DNA of 64,000 nucleotides from Fervidobacterium pennivorans (GCF_001644665.1 NZ_CP011393.1:1510001-1574000), one strand, 5' to 3'. Positions 27,404 through 38,111 are shown, counted from the stretch's first letter. Numbers and translations: made by a program. The notes: generated by a model not told the origin, from the sequence alone.

Positions 27404-28717
27404 TTGATAGTCAAGAACGGTTACGTTTGGAACGGAACGATTTTTGAAAAGAAAAATCTTTACATCGAAAATGGTAGGTTTGTACCTTATTCAGATACCG
27501 GACCTGTGGTGGACGCCACAGGTCTATTTGTAATGCCTGGATGGGTAGATTCACATGCACACATCATTGGGACTGGAATGAAAGTATTGACACACGACCT
27601 GACGAAAGAAAATCTTTTCGACATTTTTAAAAAGGTAAGAGAATCATCAGAAAACTTTATTATTGCACGTGGTTGGGAGAGCCTTCCTGAACAACAAATA
27701 CTTGATAAGGCGAATGAGCTGAAGATACCCGTTTTGTTAGTGCGAAAGTGTGGCCATGTTGCTTGGATAAATAATTATTTGAAAGAGAAAATAGGAAAAC
27801 GCAAAGATGAAAATAATTTACTCTTTGAAAAAGAGATAGAAAAAGTTTGGAATTTCCTTGGAGATGAGTTTTTCTCAAAGGCTTTCGAAAAAGGCCAGGA
27901 GGAATTTCTAAGACACGGTGTTACCCAAGTGCACTCAGATGACTTCCACGGCGTTGGTTTTGAGATGCTAAAAAAACTATTGAAAAACAGCAAAATTAGA
28001 ATTTTTGAAAAGCTCTACACCTATGAACCTTGGAATTACGAGTTCGGAGAATTCGGCATTTCGAAAATTGGTGGTATAAAGCTGTTTGCCGATGGTTCGC
28101 TTGGTGGAAGGACTGCATGGATGGTTTATCCATATAAAGACACAGGTGGTTTTGGTATAAATACGTTGCCGGACAACTTCGATGAGGTAGTAAAGTTTTC
28201 AGAGCAAAGACATATCCAGTTGAATATACACGTAATTGGTGATAGGGCACTTGCGGAAGTTTTAGGCCGACTTGAGAAAAATAAAGTGAGGTTAAGACAC
28301 AGGTTGATTCACCTGCAATTTGTTTTGAAAAATGATTTTCCAAAGTTGAGAAATTTTTATCTATCAATCCAACCCCACTTTTATTTTGAAGATATCCCGC
28401 TATTAGATAACGTTTCTTTCGAACTTGCTTATCCATTTTTACAAATGCACAAATCCGGCTACATGATAGCATTTTCTACGGATTCCCCGGTTTCGCCAGC
28501 GGATCCAAAGTACGTGCTCGAACATGCATTTAAAATGGGCTTTACAAGAGAAGATGCGGTTTATTACTATACCGAGGCAGGTTCTAAGATTGCCGGATAT
28601 CAATGTGGAAAAATAGATATAGGGTATTGCGCGGACTTTGCTTTATATGATAATGACCCATTTGAAGAAAATCCCGTTGCTGTGTTTGTGAATGGTGAGG
28701 AGGTAATGAGAAGATGA
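27404..28717 (+). CDS. Amidohydrolase family 3 (YtcJ-like)
   Basis: 437 residues, TTG start behind AGAAGGTG. Metal-dependent hydrolase: N-terminal small beta domain ([14 protein letters not shown]), [10 protein letters not shown] with HxH metal ligands near 53, [13 protein letters not shown] near 230, [10 protein letters not shown], and [12 protein letters not shown] with the late Asp. This is the pattern of YtcJ-type amidohydrolases (N-substituted formamide deformylase and relatives). Substrate unknown. Follows pfkA by 24 bp and overlaps mnmG by ATGA. Confidence 0.85.
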   Translation: MIVKNGYVWNGTIFEKKNLYIENGRFVPYSDTGPVVDATGLFVMPGWVDSHAHIIGTGMKVLTHDLTKENLFDIFKKVRESSENFIIARGWESLPEQQILDKANELKIPVLLVRKCGHVAWINNYLKEKIGKRKDENNLLFEKEIEKVWNFLGDEFFSKAFEKGQEEFLRHGVTQVHSDDFHGVGFEMLKKLLKNSKIRIFEKLYTYEPWNYEFGEFGISKIGGIKLFADGSLGGRTAWMVYPYKDTGGFGINTLPDNFDEVVKFSEQRHIQLNIHVIGDRALAEVLGRLEKNKVRLRHRLIHLQFVLKNDFPKLRNFYLSIQPHFYFEDIPLLDNVSFELAYPFLQMHKSGYMIAFSTDSPVSPADPKYVLEHAFKMGFTREDAVYYYTEAGSKIAGYQCGKIDIGYCADFALYDNDPFEENPVAVFVNGEEVMRR

Positions 28718-30609
28718 AAATAGACTACGGCAAGTATTTTGAAAGACCAGAGGATGATTACTCTTTCGATGTCATCGTAATTGGTGGCGGGCATGCTGGA
28801 ATTGAGGCAGCGCTTGCGTGTGCAAGGCTTGGACTAAAAACCATGCTAATAACAGGAAACCCTGACAACGTCGGTTGGGCTTCATGTAATCCTGCCATTG
28901 GTGGCTCAGCCAAAGGTATCGTAGTCCGAGAGATAGATGCGCTTGGCGGAGAGATGGCAAAAACTACCGATGAAACCATGATAAATGTGAGAATGCTCAA
29001 CACAAGTAAAGGACCAGCGGTTCAAGCGTTGAGGGCACAAATAGATAAATACGCTTATTCTCGAACAATGAAAAGAAAACTGGAAAATCAAGAAAACCTG
29101 CTTTTACGTTATGGAATTGTAAAAGAACTTATCGTTGAGAATGGGAAGGTTACAGGTGTCGTTGATTCGTTTGGGATAGACTACCGTGCAAGAGCAGTCA
29201 TAGTAACCACAGGGACGTTCCTTAGAGGGCGGATATTCATCGGTAGAGAAACTATGGAAGCGGGTAGAATGGGTGATTTTTCTGCACATGGGTTAACAGA
29301 ATCACTGATAAATCTTGGCTTCAAGGTTGGGAGGTTTAAGACAGGAACCCCTGCGCGTGTACTGAAAAGAAGCATCGACTTTTCAAAAATGGTGAGGCAA
29401 GATACAGATGATGTACCCTGGGCGTTTTCTCATTTTAACGAACCTAAGGTTCTTCCGAAAGACTATCCATGTTGGTTAACTCATACGCTTCCGGAGACGC
29501 ACAAAATCATACGCGATTATCTGATATTCTCGCCACTGTACGGTGAAGTGAAACTTATCCAAGCAAAAGGACCCAGGTATTGTCCATCAATAGAAGACAA
29601 AGTTGTAAAATTCGAGCGTGAAAGCCATCAGGTCTTCGTTGAACCTGAAGGGAAGGACACGGAAGAGTACTACCTGAACGGTTTGTCCACAAGTTTACCT
29701 TACGCTGCTCAGATTAAGATGCTCCGAACAATCCCAGGACTTGAAAATGTCGTCATTGTTAGACCCGCTTACGCTGTTGAGTATGACTACATCGACCCAA
29801 CACAGCTTTATCCCACATTAGAATCAAAACTTGTTGAAAACCTTTATTTCGCGGGGCAAATTAACGGAACCAGTGGATACGAAGAGGCGGCTGGTCAGGG
29901 GATTATAGCCGGAATCAATGCGGCGTTGAAATTACGTGGGGAAGAACAACTGATTTTAAAAAGGTCTGAGAGTTACATTGGAGTCATGATTGACGACCTC
30001 GTAACAAAAGGCACGGACGAACCTTACAGATTACTCTCTTCGAGAGCAGAATACAGATTACTTCTTAGACACGATAACGCACACCTTAGGTTGGCAAAAT
30101 ACGGTTACAAAGTTGGTTTGATTCCGAAGTGGTTTTACGAAAGAGTCTTGGAGATAGAGCACGAAGTACAAAAACAGTTAGAAAGACTTGAGAACGTCAA
30201 AGTCCCACTTTCAGCACAGGTGAACGAACTTTTGGTAAGACTTGGTTCATCTCCTTTGAGTGAAGGAACAAGATTAGCAAAGCTGCTCAGAAGACCTGAG
30301 ATTAAATACGAAGATATAAAAATCTTAGACCCAGAGCCTATTACGGACAGAGAAGTCCTTACACAAGTTGAAATACAACTTAAATACGAAGGATATATAA
30401 AAGCTATGCTGGACCAAGTGAAAGTATTTGAAGAATACGAAAATTTACATATTGGAAACTTAAAATTTACAGAAGTGCCCAATTTATCGACCGAAGCACG
30501 GGAAAAGTTAGAAAAAATCAGGCCCTTCTCAATCGGACAAGCGATGCGGATTCCTGGTGTAACACCAGCTGATATCATGGCATTATTGACCTATATTAGG
30601 AAAAAATGA
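28714..30609 (+). CDS. mnmG: tRNA uridine 5-carboxymethylaminomethyl modification enzyme MnmG
   Basis: 631 residues. FAD enzyme that with MnmE modifies U34 of tRNAs. Motifs: [21 protein letters not shown] (dinucleotide binding), [60 protein letters not shown] and the GidA C-terminal helical domain with [19 protein letters not shown]. Full family length. Start overlaps the amidohydrolase stop (ATGA). Confidence 0.95.
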   Translation: MKIDYGKYFERPEDDYSFDVIVIGGGHAGIEAALACARLGLKTMLITGNPDNVGWASCNPAIGGSAKGIVVREIDALGGEMAKTTDETMINVRMLNTSKGPAVQALRAQIDKYAYSRTMKRKLENQENLLLRYGIVKELIVENGKVTGVVDSFGIDYRARAVIVTTGTFLRGRIFIGRETMEAGRMGDFSAHGLTESLINLGFKVGRFKTGTPARVLKRSIDFSKMVRQDTDDVPWAFSHFNEPKVLPKDYPCWLTHTLPETHKIIRDYLIFSPLYGEVKLIQAKGPRYCPSIEDKVVKFERESHQVFVEPEGKDTEEYYLNGLSTSLPYAAQIKMLRTIPGLENVVIVRPAYAVEYDYIDPTQLYPTLESKLVENLYFAGQINGTSGYEEAAGQGIIAGINAALKLRGEEQLILKRSESYIGVMIDDLVTKGTDEPYRLLSSRAEYRLLLRHDNAHLRLAKYGYKVGLIPKWFYERVLEIEHEVQKQLERLENVKVPLSAQVNELLVRLGSSPLSEGTRLAKLLRRPEIKYEDIKILDPEPITDREVLTQVEIQLKYEGYIKAMLDQVKVFEEYENLHIGNLKFTEVPNLSTEAREKLEKIRPFSIGQAMRIPGVTPADIMALLTYIRKK

Positions 30610-30657
30610 GAATTTTTAGAACTTGATGGGTGAAAAATAGTCAGTAGCACTCCGATT

Positions 30658-30685
30658 TTGACAGAATGAAATTTTATGGTAAAAT
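30658..30685 (+). promoter_or_regulatory. Promoter for LysM-M23/prmA operon
   Basis: Perfect TTGACA, 16-bp spacer, TAAAAT, with TG one base before the -10. It starts the operon 30730-34636. Confidence 0.75.
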
Positions 30686-30729
30686 ATAACAGGATTTTTT
30701 TGTAACAATTAGAATAAGGGGTGGTAGGA

Positions 30730-31527
30730 GTGCGAAAAATACTAGTATTCCTGATGTTAGCGATGGTTGGAATGGCATTGGCTTTTTACATAAACTATCA
30801 AGTGCAATCGGGAGACACTTTATATAGTATCTCAAAGGGTTTTGGGATACCTATTCCAGTTATTCTTGATTGGAACCCAGATATATCGCCATCAAGTTTA
30901 AAAGTGGGGCAGAAGCTGAAAATACCTTTTGTCCCAGGAATCATGTACAGACCGGTCAAAACTTTGACACTTTCAGCTTTGGCTAAAGCGTTTTTTATCG
31001 ACCCGGAGGATATTTTAGCAATAAACCCTGCAATTGGGAACAGTATACCGGCTGGTAAAGAAGTTTTTGTCCCTCTTGGAAAAGAAAATACTTCGTTTAC
31101 GCAACTTGTAGATTACATATGGCCTGTTTACGGTAGTATCAGCTCGGAGTTTGGTTGGAGAATCCATCCGATATACAACAAAACGATGTTTCACACAGGG
31201 GTGGATATAAGAGCAGATACAGGTAATCCTGTATTTGCCGCCAGGTCGGGTGTTGTTAAGTTTGCTGGATGGAAATCCGGATACGGAAATTTAATAATCA
31301 TCGACCATGGTGGTACTGAGACTTATTACGCGCACCTTTCGAAAATTAATGTCTATGTTGGTTTGAGAGTTGAAAAAGGTGATTTTATTGGAAGAGTTGG
31401 GAGCACGGGTACATCAACTGGTCCGCATCTACATTTTGAAGTTAGAGTTGCTTCAGAACTCAGAGATCCCGTGGCTTACTTGCCAAGAAACAATACTTAC
31501 GTTATGAGGAGGGTACTTTCTGAGTAA
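30730..31527 (+). CDS. LysM-containing M23-family peptidase
   Basis: 265 residues from GTG 30730, with AAGGGGTG 6 nt upstream (the frame's first GTG overlaps that SD). Signal peptide/anchor 1-20, LysM domain about 22-64 (YQVQSGDTLYSISKGFGI), a second LysM-like segment about 70-110, and an M23 peptidase domain about 130-240 with zinc ligands in FHTGVDI and HLHFEV. Expected to cut cell-wall peptide bridges in the periplasm under the toga. All catalytic residues are present, unlike EnvC-type regulators. Confidence 0.9.
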   Translation: MRKILVFLMLAMVGMALAFYINYQVQSGDTLYSISKGFGIPIPVILDWNPDISPSSLKVGQKLKIPFVPGIMYRPVKTLTLSALAKAFFIDPEDILAINPAIGNSIPAGKEVFVPLGKENTSFTQLVDYIWPVYGSISSEFGWRIHPIYNKTMFHTGVDIRADTGNPVFAARSGVVKFAGWKSGYGNLIIIDHGGTETYYAHLSKINVYVGLRVEKGDFIGRVGSTGTSTGPHLHFEVRVASELRDPVAYLPRNNTYVMRRVLSE

Positions 31528-32335
31528 TTTAAAGAACAACAAGGTTTTTAAAGAAATAGTCTTTACTTTTGATGAGTCAAAGCAAGACATTGTAGATGAT
31601 ATATTATATGGTGAATACGATTATTACGAAATAGAAAGCAGCGAGGGAAAATTCCTCGCTGTTGTTTCGCCATATGAAGAGAAGTTGGAAGAGGTCAAGA
31701 ATGCACTCACAGATGCCGGGTTGGTTTTTGTTGGGTATAGGGAAACAAAGCCCGAAGATTGGTTCAAAAACATAATAACGGAACCTTTTGAAATGATAGA
31801 AGGCGTCTGGGTAGACCCGGAAGAACATCATTTAGAAGAAAAGGACGGAATTATCGTTTTGAAAATACCACAAGGCTTGGCTTTTGGGACAGGGTTACAT
31901 CAGACAACAAAAATGTCTGCGATGTATCTTAAAAAGTATTTAAAACCCGGAATGGATGTTCTCGACCTTGGTTGTGGCAGTGGAATACTGGCAATACTTG
32001 CAAAGAAACTGGGAGCAAGAAGGGTTCTGGCAGTAGATAACGACCCCCTTGCAGTTGAGGTTGCACAAGAAAATGCGACAAGGAACAACGTGGATATTGA
32101 AGTAAGATGGTCTGACCTTTTCTCGAATGTTGATGGAAAGTACGATATAATCGTTTCAAACATCATTGCGGAAATACTTGTTGAGATGTTAAAGAGTGCT
32201 AAGAACTATCTAAAAGAAGATGGGTTGTTAATATTATCTGGAATCATCGTTCAAAAAGCGAACCTTTTTGAAGGGTACAACATTGTTGAAAAAATGGTGA
32301 TGGACGAGTGGAACGCGTTAGTGATAAAGATTTAA
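31520..32335 (+). CDS. prmA: Ribosomal protein L11 methyltransferase, probable CTG start
   Basis: SAM-dependent methylation of ribosomal protein L11. A start at TTG 31685 would cut off the N-terminal domain. The same frame is open back to 31508 and encodes KEIVFTFDESKQDIVDDILY, which resembles the L11-binding N-terminal domain of Thermotoga PrmA. The only start with an SD (AGGAGG at 31507-31512, 7-nt gap) is CTG 31520, giving 271 residues and an 8-bp overlap with the peptidase gene. Methylase motifs: AFGTGLHQTT, VLDLGCGSGILA, VSNIIAEI. Start codon identity is inference. Confidence 0.85.
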   Translation: MSNLKNNKVFKEIVFTFDESKQDIVDDILYGEYDYYEIESSEGKFLAVVSPYEEKLEEVKNALTDAGLVFVGYRETKPEDWFKNIITEPFEMIEGVWVDPEEHHLEEKDGIIVLKIPQGLAFGTGLHQTTKMSAMYLKKYLKPGMDVLDLGCGSGILAILAKKLGARRVLAVDNDPLAVEVAQENATRNNVDIEVRWSDLFSNVDGKYDIIVSNIIAEILVEMLKSAKNYLKEDGLLILSGIIVQKANLFEGYNIVEKMVMDEWNALVIKI

Positions 32336-32817
32336 AAGCTATCCACTCGCAACTTGGTAGAAATGTTGACAACGTTCTGGGTGTTGAAAAGCGTTGCTCT
32401 TGTGGCTTTCCACAGGTTGTCCTCAGCTATCCCATCAGAGACGGTAAGCCGTTCCCCACGATTCATTACCTCACATGTCCTCATTTGAGAAAAGAAGTTT
32501 CCAAGTTAGAAGAAAAAGGTTATATTACCAAATACGAAGAACTGATTAAAAATAACCCGGAACTCTTGGAGAAACTTCGAATTGCACATGAGAAAGTTAT
32601 ATCAAAAAGATTATCTTTATTGAAACCAGAGGATTCTACTTGGTCTTCTGTTTTGTCTTCCGTTGGAACAGGTGGGATAAAGGATTGGAAAAGGATAAAA
32701 TGCCTTCATCTTCACTTAGCAGATTATCTTGCGGGGATTGATAATCCAGTAGGTGAGATGGTGTATAATCTTATTGACCAAAAAGAATGTGATAATTGCT
32801 ACTGTAAAAGTTTTTAA
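32308..32817 (+). CDS. DUF501 domain protein
   Basis: 169 residues, GTG start overlapping the end of prmA by 28 bp. Conserved DUF501 pattern: RCSCGFPQVVLSYPI, PFPTIHYLTCPHL, and KRIKCLHLHLADYLAGIDNPVG. Seven Cys and several His suggest metal binding (CSCG, CPHL, CLHLH, CDNCYC). The biochemical role is unknown; in many bacteria DUF501 proteins sit with housekeeping genes. Confidence 0.8.
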   Translation: MERVSDKDLKAIHSQLGRNVDNVLGVEKRCSCGFPQVVLSYPIRDGKPFPTIHYLTCPHLRKEVSKLEEKGYITKYEELIKNNPELLEKLRIAHEKVISKRLSLLKPEDSTWSSVLSSVGTGGIKDWKRIKCLHLHLADYLAGIDNPVGEMVYNLIDQKECDNCYCKSF

Positions 32818-32882
32818 GCCTTATTTTGGTTTTTAAAATTACTAAGCGCGTTAAGAGCATTCTGGGGGAAGAGGTGAACAGA

Positions 32883-34178
32883 ATGGAAGGGGCGGTTTTT
32901 TCCACTTTTTCTAATATCTTCCTACTTTTTGATTTTCAAAATCAACCGGTAGATGTCCAACTTGTGTACAAAGAAGCGCAGAAGTATGGGAGAATCGTTG
33001 GCGGAAAGGCTTACGGTTCTTGGTCGAAAAATAAAATGGCAGCATTTGCGTTGTACAACTACGGTATAGAACTTGTCGAAGTGCCAGAAGCAGAATTTTT
33101 GCCAAATAAGAAAGGAAACGATATAAGATTAGCAGTGGATTGCATAGAACAAGCGCTCAGAAATAACATTGTAGATACATTTTTCCTTGTAACCGGTGAT
33201 GCTGATTTCACCGCACTAGTGTATAAACTCAAATCGTATGGTAAACGTGTAATTGCGCTCGCAAGGACAAAGTCAACAAGTTATGAGCTCGTTTCTGCCG
33301 TTGATAAGTTCATACCCTACGAGGACATAGTGAAAAACGAGAATCTCACAGACCCCGTAGACAGATTAGCTGAAGAGATGGAGATATTCTTAAAACGCTC
33401 TGGAAAAGAATTCACTCGTGACAACCTTTCTCGCTTTTTAATTTCCTTTAACATCAACCCTTCCAAATACGGTTTCCAGACTATGCACGAGCTCGTTGAC
33501 GAGGTTTACGAGAGGAAAGTCCAGAAACCTGAGAGGTTGAAGAATATAAAACTAATGATTCTGAGAGCTGTTTTGTATGAGTCATTAAGTGAAAAAACAC
33601 TTCCGCAATTTGCGGAAGATAACAAAATTCCCATAGGTGACCTTAAAGCTGCAATTGATATCTTAGTTAACGATAAGATTTTACTATTTTCAGAAGGCGG
33701 TTACGAGATAAATAGAAATAAAGCCTTCTTTGCAACACTACTTGAAAAATATCCAGTAGTTGCTGAACATCTTTTAGAATTTGTTGAGAAAACTTACAAA
33801 GCATTTGTCAACGGAAGAGTAAAAGCTTTGAACCAGCTTGCGCAAAATGAGTTCAAGATATCATCAAACGAATTCAAAACTTACGTCGAGGCTGTGAAAA
33901 GAAGCGGATGTTTGAAAGGTTTAGATGAAAGTGACTACATATCCTACTCAACACCTGCAAAGATGGTATGCGATTTGGAAATGCTTAGAGTCTCTACATT
34001 TGCCTATTTTGTAAAGCGCATATTGTCCCAAACATTCGTTTTCAAAGAGGAAATGACCTACATAAAAGAGTTAGTATTTTCAAACAATGAGGCATTATTT
34101 GAGAAAACACTGGACTTTTTGCAACAGACTGGAGAGCTAATAGAAATAGGAGGTGTTTATTTCTACTCACCAGTATGA
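32883..34178 (+). CDS. NYN-domain (PIN-like, LabA/DUF88 type) protein
   Basis: 431 residues from ATG 32883, 5 nt after GAGGTGA; the longer TTG start lacks an SD. Residues 8-140 form an NYN domain: FLLFDFQN (first Asp), [18 protein letters not shown] and [12 protein letters not shown] supply the acidic metal site of PIN-like nucleases. The remaining 280 residues look like several winged-helix modules ([23 protein letters not shown] and similar) and may bind RNA or DNA. Stop overlaps rlmH (ATGA), tying it to ribosome-modification genes. An RNase or RNA-binding role is inferred. Confidence 0.78.
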   Translation: MEGAVFSTFSNIFLLFDFQNQPVDVQLVYKEAQKYGRIVGGKAYGSWSKNKMAAFALYNYGIELVEVPEAEFLPNKKGNDIRLAVDCIEQALRNNIVDTFFLVTGDADFTALVYKLKSYGKRVIALARTKSTSYELVSAVDKFIPYEDIVKNENLTDPVDRLAEEMEIFLKRSGKEFTRDNLSRFLISFNINPSKYGFQTMHELVDEVYERKVQKPERLKNIKLMILRAVLYESLSEKTLPQFAEDNKIPIGDLKAAIDILVNDKILLFSEGGYEINRNKAFFATLLEKYPVVAEHLLEFVEKTYKAFVNGRVKALNQLAQNEFKISSNEFKTYVEAVKRSGCLKGLDESDYISYSTPAKMVCDLEMLRVSTFAYFVKRILSQTFVFKEEMTYIKELVFSNNEALFEKTLDFLQQTGELIEIGGVYFYSPV

Positions 34179-34636
34179 GGATAGAAATCATCATTCCAGG
34201 CAAAATCTCGAAACATCTTCTGCCAGCTCAGGAATTCTACGAAGAAAAAATCTCACGTTTTGCAAAAGTTGAGGTAAACTTCGTCCCGCTTGGCGGGGAT
34301 ATCAACACACTCGACCCAAAAGTAATAATCTCAAAAGAATCGGAGCACATATTGAAAAGATTGAAGGACCGTAAATACACACTTATTGACCTTTGGGGAA
34401 AACAGATGACCAGTGAAGAATTTGCTCAGTATATGGACAAAACTTTCATGAAAGACTCTGAACTGGTCTTCGTCATAGGTGGTCCTCTCGGTATCGATGA
34501 GACTCTGCGAAAAAACGCAACCGAGAGGATTTCTTTTTCTAGGATGACGTTTACTCATGAAATGTGCCTGATTCTTTTGCTTGAGCAGATTTTCAGAGGT
34601 TTTAAAATTCTAAAAAACGAAAAGTATCATTACTGA
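34175..34636 (+). CDS. rlmH: 23S rRNA (pseudouridine-1915-N3)-methyltransferase
   Basis: 153 residues, SPOUT family. Contains [37 protein letters not shown] and the typical C-terminal YHY. Methylates pseudouridine 1915 in helix 69. Overlaps the NYN gene by 4 bp. Confidence 0.93.
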   Translation: MRIEIIIPGKISKHLLPAQEFYEEKISRFAKVEVNFVPLGGDINTLDPKVIISKESEHILKRLKDRKYTLIDLWGKQMTSEEFAQYMDKTFMKDSELVFVIGGPLGIDETLRKNATERISFSRMTFTHEMCLILLLEQIFRGFKILKNEKYHY

Positions 34637-34645
34637 CATTGGTAC

Positions 34646-34673
34646 TCAAGAGAATTCGAATTATTGCCGATAA
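34646..34673 (+). promoter_or_regulatory. Sigma-28 (FliA) promoter for flgM-flgN-flgK-flgL
   Basis: GCCGATAA at 34666-34673 is the full consensus -10 of flagellar sigma-28; TCAAGAGA at 34646 with a 12-bp gap resembles the -35 TAAAGTTT. It lies 46 bp before flgM, as expected for late flagellar genes. Confidence 0.7.
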
Positions 34674-34718
34674 TTAACTTAGGAATGGTTATAAATCTTT
34701 GAAAGGATGGTGAAGTGT

Positions 34719-35006
34719 ATGATTGACAAAATCAACAAAGCGGGAATACAGGGCGCTCAGAACGTACAGGAAGTTAAAGGAAAAACGGAGAAGAACGTAG
34801 AAAAATCTAAAGTGAAGGGCGAAGCAAAGAACGTAACTGATTCTATTACTCTCGAAGAAGGAAAGAAAGTCGCTGAATATATCGAGATGGCTAAGAACTA
34901 CCCTGAAATTAGAATCGACCTTGTTAACAAAATTAAACAGGCGATTGAGAATGGGACTTTCAAAGTTGATGTGGAGAAGATAGCAAAGAAGATATTGGAG
35001 GGATGA
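34719..35006 (+). CDS. flgM: Anti-sigma-28 factor FlgM
   Basis: 95 residues from ATG 34719 (GGTGA 6 nt upstream; the ATG at 34707 is alternative). N-terminal half is charged and probably disordered; the C-terminal half IRIDLVNKIKQAIENGTFKVDVEKIAKKIL is the FlgM sigma-binding pattern. Holds FliA inactive until the hook is complete. Confidence 0.85.
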   Translation: MIDKINKAGIQGAQNVQEVKGKTEKNVEKSKVKGEAKNVTDSITLEEGKKVAEYIEMAKNYPEIRIDLVNKIKQAIENGTFKVDVEKIAKKILEG

Positions 35007-35010
35007 GATA

Positions 35011-35481
35011 GTGTTAATTGAGAATCTGAAAAATGAAATTCGGGTATTTGATAGTATGATTCAAGCCTTTAGGGGACTTGAAAGTGCTGTTCTTAATAGG
35101 CAGTCAGATATGCTTTCAAGGTACGCAGTCACGATAGAGGAGCTCTCTTTGGAAATTTCAAGGCTGGAAGATGAAAGGGATGTTATTTTAAGGGAAATGG
35201 GTTACCAAAGCGTCAAGGATTATATTGATAACTCGACAGCACCCGATGTTTCGCAAGTAGCTTACTTTGCTGCTGAGATTGTTGAGAAACTCAACGAACT
35301 GACAATTGTTATGGACAGTATAAGGCAAATCTTCGAATTTGAGAAGCACTATTTCGAGTTTCTCAACAATCTTGTCAGAGGTGTTAATCCATCCCCAAAT
35401 TATTCGTTTAACCAAAATAAACAAGGTGTGGCTCCGTATACCGCAAACTACAACTCTTCCAGATATGATAGCTTAAAGTGA
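35011..35481 (+). CDS. flgN: FlgN-type flagellar chaperone
   Basis: 156 residues, GTG start with GGAGGGATGAG upstream, 4 bp after flgM. All-helical, coiled-coil protein (EELSLEISRLEDERDVILREMGY) of the FlgN family, which escorts the hook-junction proteins FlgK and FlgL to export. Weak sequence conservation; the call leans on position between flgM and flgK. The Asn/Ser/Tyr-rich tail is probably disordered. Confidence 0.8.
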   Translation: MLIENLKNEIRVFDSMIQAFRGLESAVLNRQSDMLSRYAVTIEELSLEISRLEDERDVILREMGYQSVKDYIDNSTAPDVSQVAYFAAEIVEKLNELTIVMDSIRQIFEFEKHYFEFLNNLVRGVNPSPNYSFNQNKQGVAPYTANYNSSRYDSLK

Positions 35482-35528
35482 ATTACCACTACGTTTGTTT
35501 CCCAAGTCAGCAAAGGGAGTGATGTGAT

Positions 35529-38072
35529 TTGCCAGACATCAGCTTATTTGGAACACTAAACACCGGACTCCTTGGAATTTACGCAAGTAAGTTGGCAATG
35601 AACGTTGTTGCCCATAATATAGCAAATGCAAATACACCCGGTTTTTCAAGGCAAAGACCGGAATTACTTACCATGCACCCCATTCCTACAAGCTCGCTCA
35701 CACAACCTTCTATTCCTTTGCAGATAGGAACGGGTGTATATGTTCGTGACATCAAAAGGGTAAGAGATGCGTTCCTCGATATACAATTCAGACAGACAAA
35801 CAACAAATACAATTACTGGGACACAATCACTGCGAACCTACATTTCGTTGAACAACTCGTTGCTGAACCTTCCGAAGCGGGAATTAGGTATTTGTTTGAT
35901 TCGCTCTGGTCAGGAATTGAGGAGGTTATAACAGACCCAACAAATACTGCAGCGAAACGTGGACTTGTAAGCAGAGCGGAGGAATTGGTCCAGCATGTCC
36001 AGGATTTGTATATGCGTTTGGAGCAGTTACGTGTGGATTTAGATAACGAAATTGCTCAACGAACGCAGCAAATAAACGCAATGGTCAAAAGACTTGCTGA
36101 TATAAATGCGAAAGTAAGAACAGCGGTGAGTTTGAGATACACACCAAACGATTTGCTTGATGAGCGAGACAGGATTTTAGATGAGTTGTCAAATCTTGCT
36201 GATATATACTACTACGAAGACAACGCTGGTCAGATAACACTTAGAATAGGCAACCAGATAGTCTTAACAGGTCAAGATGTTGTTGAGTTACGGGCTTTGG
36301 AAAGACCGTTTGGCAAAGGATTCAAAGAAGTCTTTGCAGGGAACTCGAAAGTGGTGTTCAACGATGGAAAGTTGAAAAGTTTATTTGACCTTCGCGATGA
36401 AATCCTTGTCAAATACATGAATAGGCTCGATGAATTTGTGCTCTCTCTGACAGACGAATTCAATTTAATCCACCAAGATGGTTTTAACGGGGATGGAAGT
36501 GTTACTGGTTTGAAGTTCTTCAACGATATATCTGCAGATAGGATTGAGGATTCTAAGCTTTATCGATTGGCTGGAGCAAAACGTGTTGAAAACGGTCCAA
36601 TCAAGTTCATTTCTGGTATGAGCGATAGGAAGGATTTCAGCGATATTGTAACGAAACCTTTTATCGAAAAGGGTGCGATAGTGTTTTTTGACGGAACGGA
36701 GAAAATCTTCGCTGCACGGGTTAACCCATACGATAAAGTTGAAGATTTCCAAAATACGCTTTCATCGATTTCCGATAGGTGGTTTGACTTGAAAGTTGGT
36801 GCACACGGTGATGGTGGATATAGGCTCTACTTTGAATCTACTCAGAATTTAAGAAATACACTCGCACTTGACTTCAACGGTAACATGTTCAACACTATGG
36901 GGTTTGCGACGAAAAATGTTGATGTTTTTGTGGTTGATAGGAAGGATTTCAAAGTCAATCCTGGGAGCTACAAGATAGCTATCAATGGAAAAGAGGAAAT
37001 CTTAAACATCACAGCGTCTACTACGCTTGAGGACTTGGCAAATCAACTTAACACACATTTTGGGAGTGATATAAGGGCATTCGTGCACGATGATAAGTTG
37101 CTTATAATCCCAACCAAAGCGAACGAATTTAATTTAAAGAACATAAAATTATCAGATTCCGGTGGACTGTTCACACAAGCTAATATTCGTGTGGAAACGT
37201 ATAAAGCCCTTGACACATCTCGCGAAACGCTTGAAAACATCGTAGGTAGAAGCCAAGCATTCTCTATCAGAATTGGGGCAACAGAGATAAGAATTGACCC
37301 TACAAAGACTACATTACGAGATTTGGCAAAAATGATAAACGATGCAAATACGGGTATCATAGCGGATGTTACACCCCATGGAAAATTTGTCTTGCGTGGC
37401 TCACGGTCTTTAGATTTTGAACTTAAGAAAGTTATCCAAGGTCCAGAAGCACTTTGGACAGCGCTCGGATTTATAGACCCCGATGGGAATCCTTTAAACG
37501 ACTGGGATGAAGGATTTGTATTTGTTAACCCATTTGAACATCCAAAAGACCAGAGAATGAGATACATAAAGGCAGATGCATTATTCATAGATAAACAGAT
37601 CCCGAAAGACCCATATAGGTTTGTCGAAAAATTCGCTGTTAACTCAACGATTAAGAGTAATCCCGAAACGTTGGCTGTGGATATCGGATATACTGAAGAA
37701 AACCCGAACTGGGATGCAAAGGTCTTTAAACCTTCCGGCCGTGCAAACACAGGTATTGTAGAACTACTTTCGGCTTTGAGAAACAAAAAGGTTCTCAACG
37801 ATGGATTGGAATCATTTAACGAATATCTTGGTAGTGTTGTAGCAGAACTCGGTGTTGAAAGTGAAACTGCGATGAAGATAAAGAGCAATACAGATTTGAT
37901 GAAAAAGGAAATTGATGGTGAAAGAGAAAGAGTTAAAGGAGTTTCTTTAGATGAGGAAATGGCGAATATGATAAAATACCAACAGGCGTTTAATGCGGCA
38001 GCAAGGGTGATGACCGCTGTGGATGATATGATTTCAAGAGTCATTGATAAATTAGGTTTGGTTGGTAGATAA
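35529..38072 (+). CDS. flgK: Flagellar hook-associated protein 1
   Basis: 847 residues, TTG start with AGGGAGTGATG upstream. N-terminal rod-type motif GLLGIYASKLAMNVVAHNIANANTPGFSRQRPEL in pieces, the FlgK helical core, and the C-terminal flagellar motif DEEMANMIKYQQAFNAAARVMTAVDDM. About 300 residues longer than the enterobacterial protein; the extra middle domains (about 430-660) are probably surface-exposed. Joins hook to filament. Confidence 0.93.
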   Translation: MPDISLFGTLNTGLLGIYASKLAMNVVAHNIANANTPGFSRQRPELLTMHPIPTSSLTQPSIPLQIGTGVYVRDIKRVRDAFLDIQFRQTNNKYNYWDTITANLHFVEQLVAEPSEAGIRYLFDSLWSGIEEVITDPTNTAAKRGLVSRAEELVQHVQDLYMRLEQLRVDLDNEIAQRTQQINAMVKRLADINAKVRTAVSLRYTPNDLLDERDRILDELSNLADIYYYEDNAGQITLRIGNQIVLTGQDVVELRALERPFGKGFKEVFAGNSKVVFNDGKLKSLFDLRDEILVKYMNRLDEFVLSLTDEFNLIHQDGFNGDGSVTGLKFFNDISADRIEDSKLYRLAGAKRVENGPIKFISGMSDRKDFSDIVTKPFIEKGAIVFFDGTEKIFAARVNPYDKVEDFQNTLSSISDRWFDLKVGAHGDGGYRLYFESTQNLRNTLALDFNGNMFNTMGFATKNVDVFVVDRKDFKVNPGSYKIAINGKEEILNITASTTLEDLANQLNTHFGSDIRAFVHDDKLLIIPTKANEFNLKNIKLSDSGGLFTQANIRVETYKALDTSRETLENIVGRSQAFSIRIGATEIRIDPTKTTLRDLAKMINDANTGIIADVTPHGKFVLRGSRSLDFELKKVIQGPEALWTALGFIDPDGNPLNDWDEGFVFVNPFEHPKDQRMRYIKADALFIDKQIPKDPYRFVEKFAVNSTIKSNPETLAVDIGYTEENPNWDAKVFKPSGRANTGIVELLSALRNKKVLNDGLESFNEYLGSVVAELGVESETAMKIKSNTDLMKKEIDGERERVKGVSLDEEMANMIKYQQAFNAAARVMTAVDDMISRVIDKLGLVGR

Positions 38073-38111
38073 TATATTTCCTTGTCTGGATAAGCTGAAG
38101 AGGTGATAGGT

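Noticed and set aside
34681-34706. Possible riboswitch or leader RNA ahead of flgM
   Set aside because: Too short, no stable fold; the sigma-28 promoter accounts for the region.
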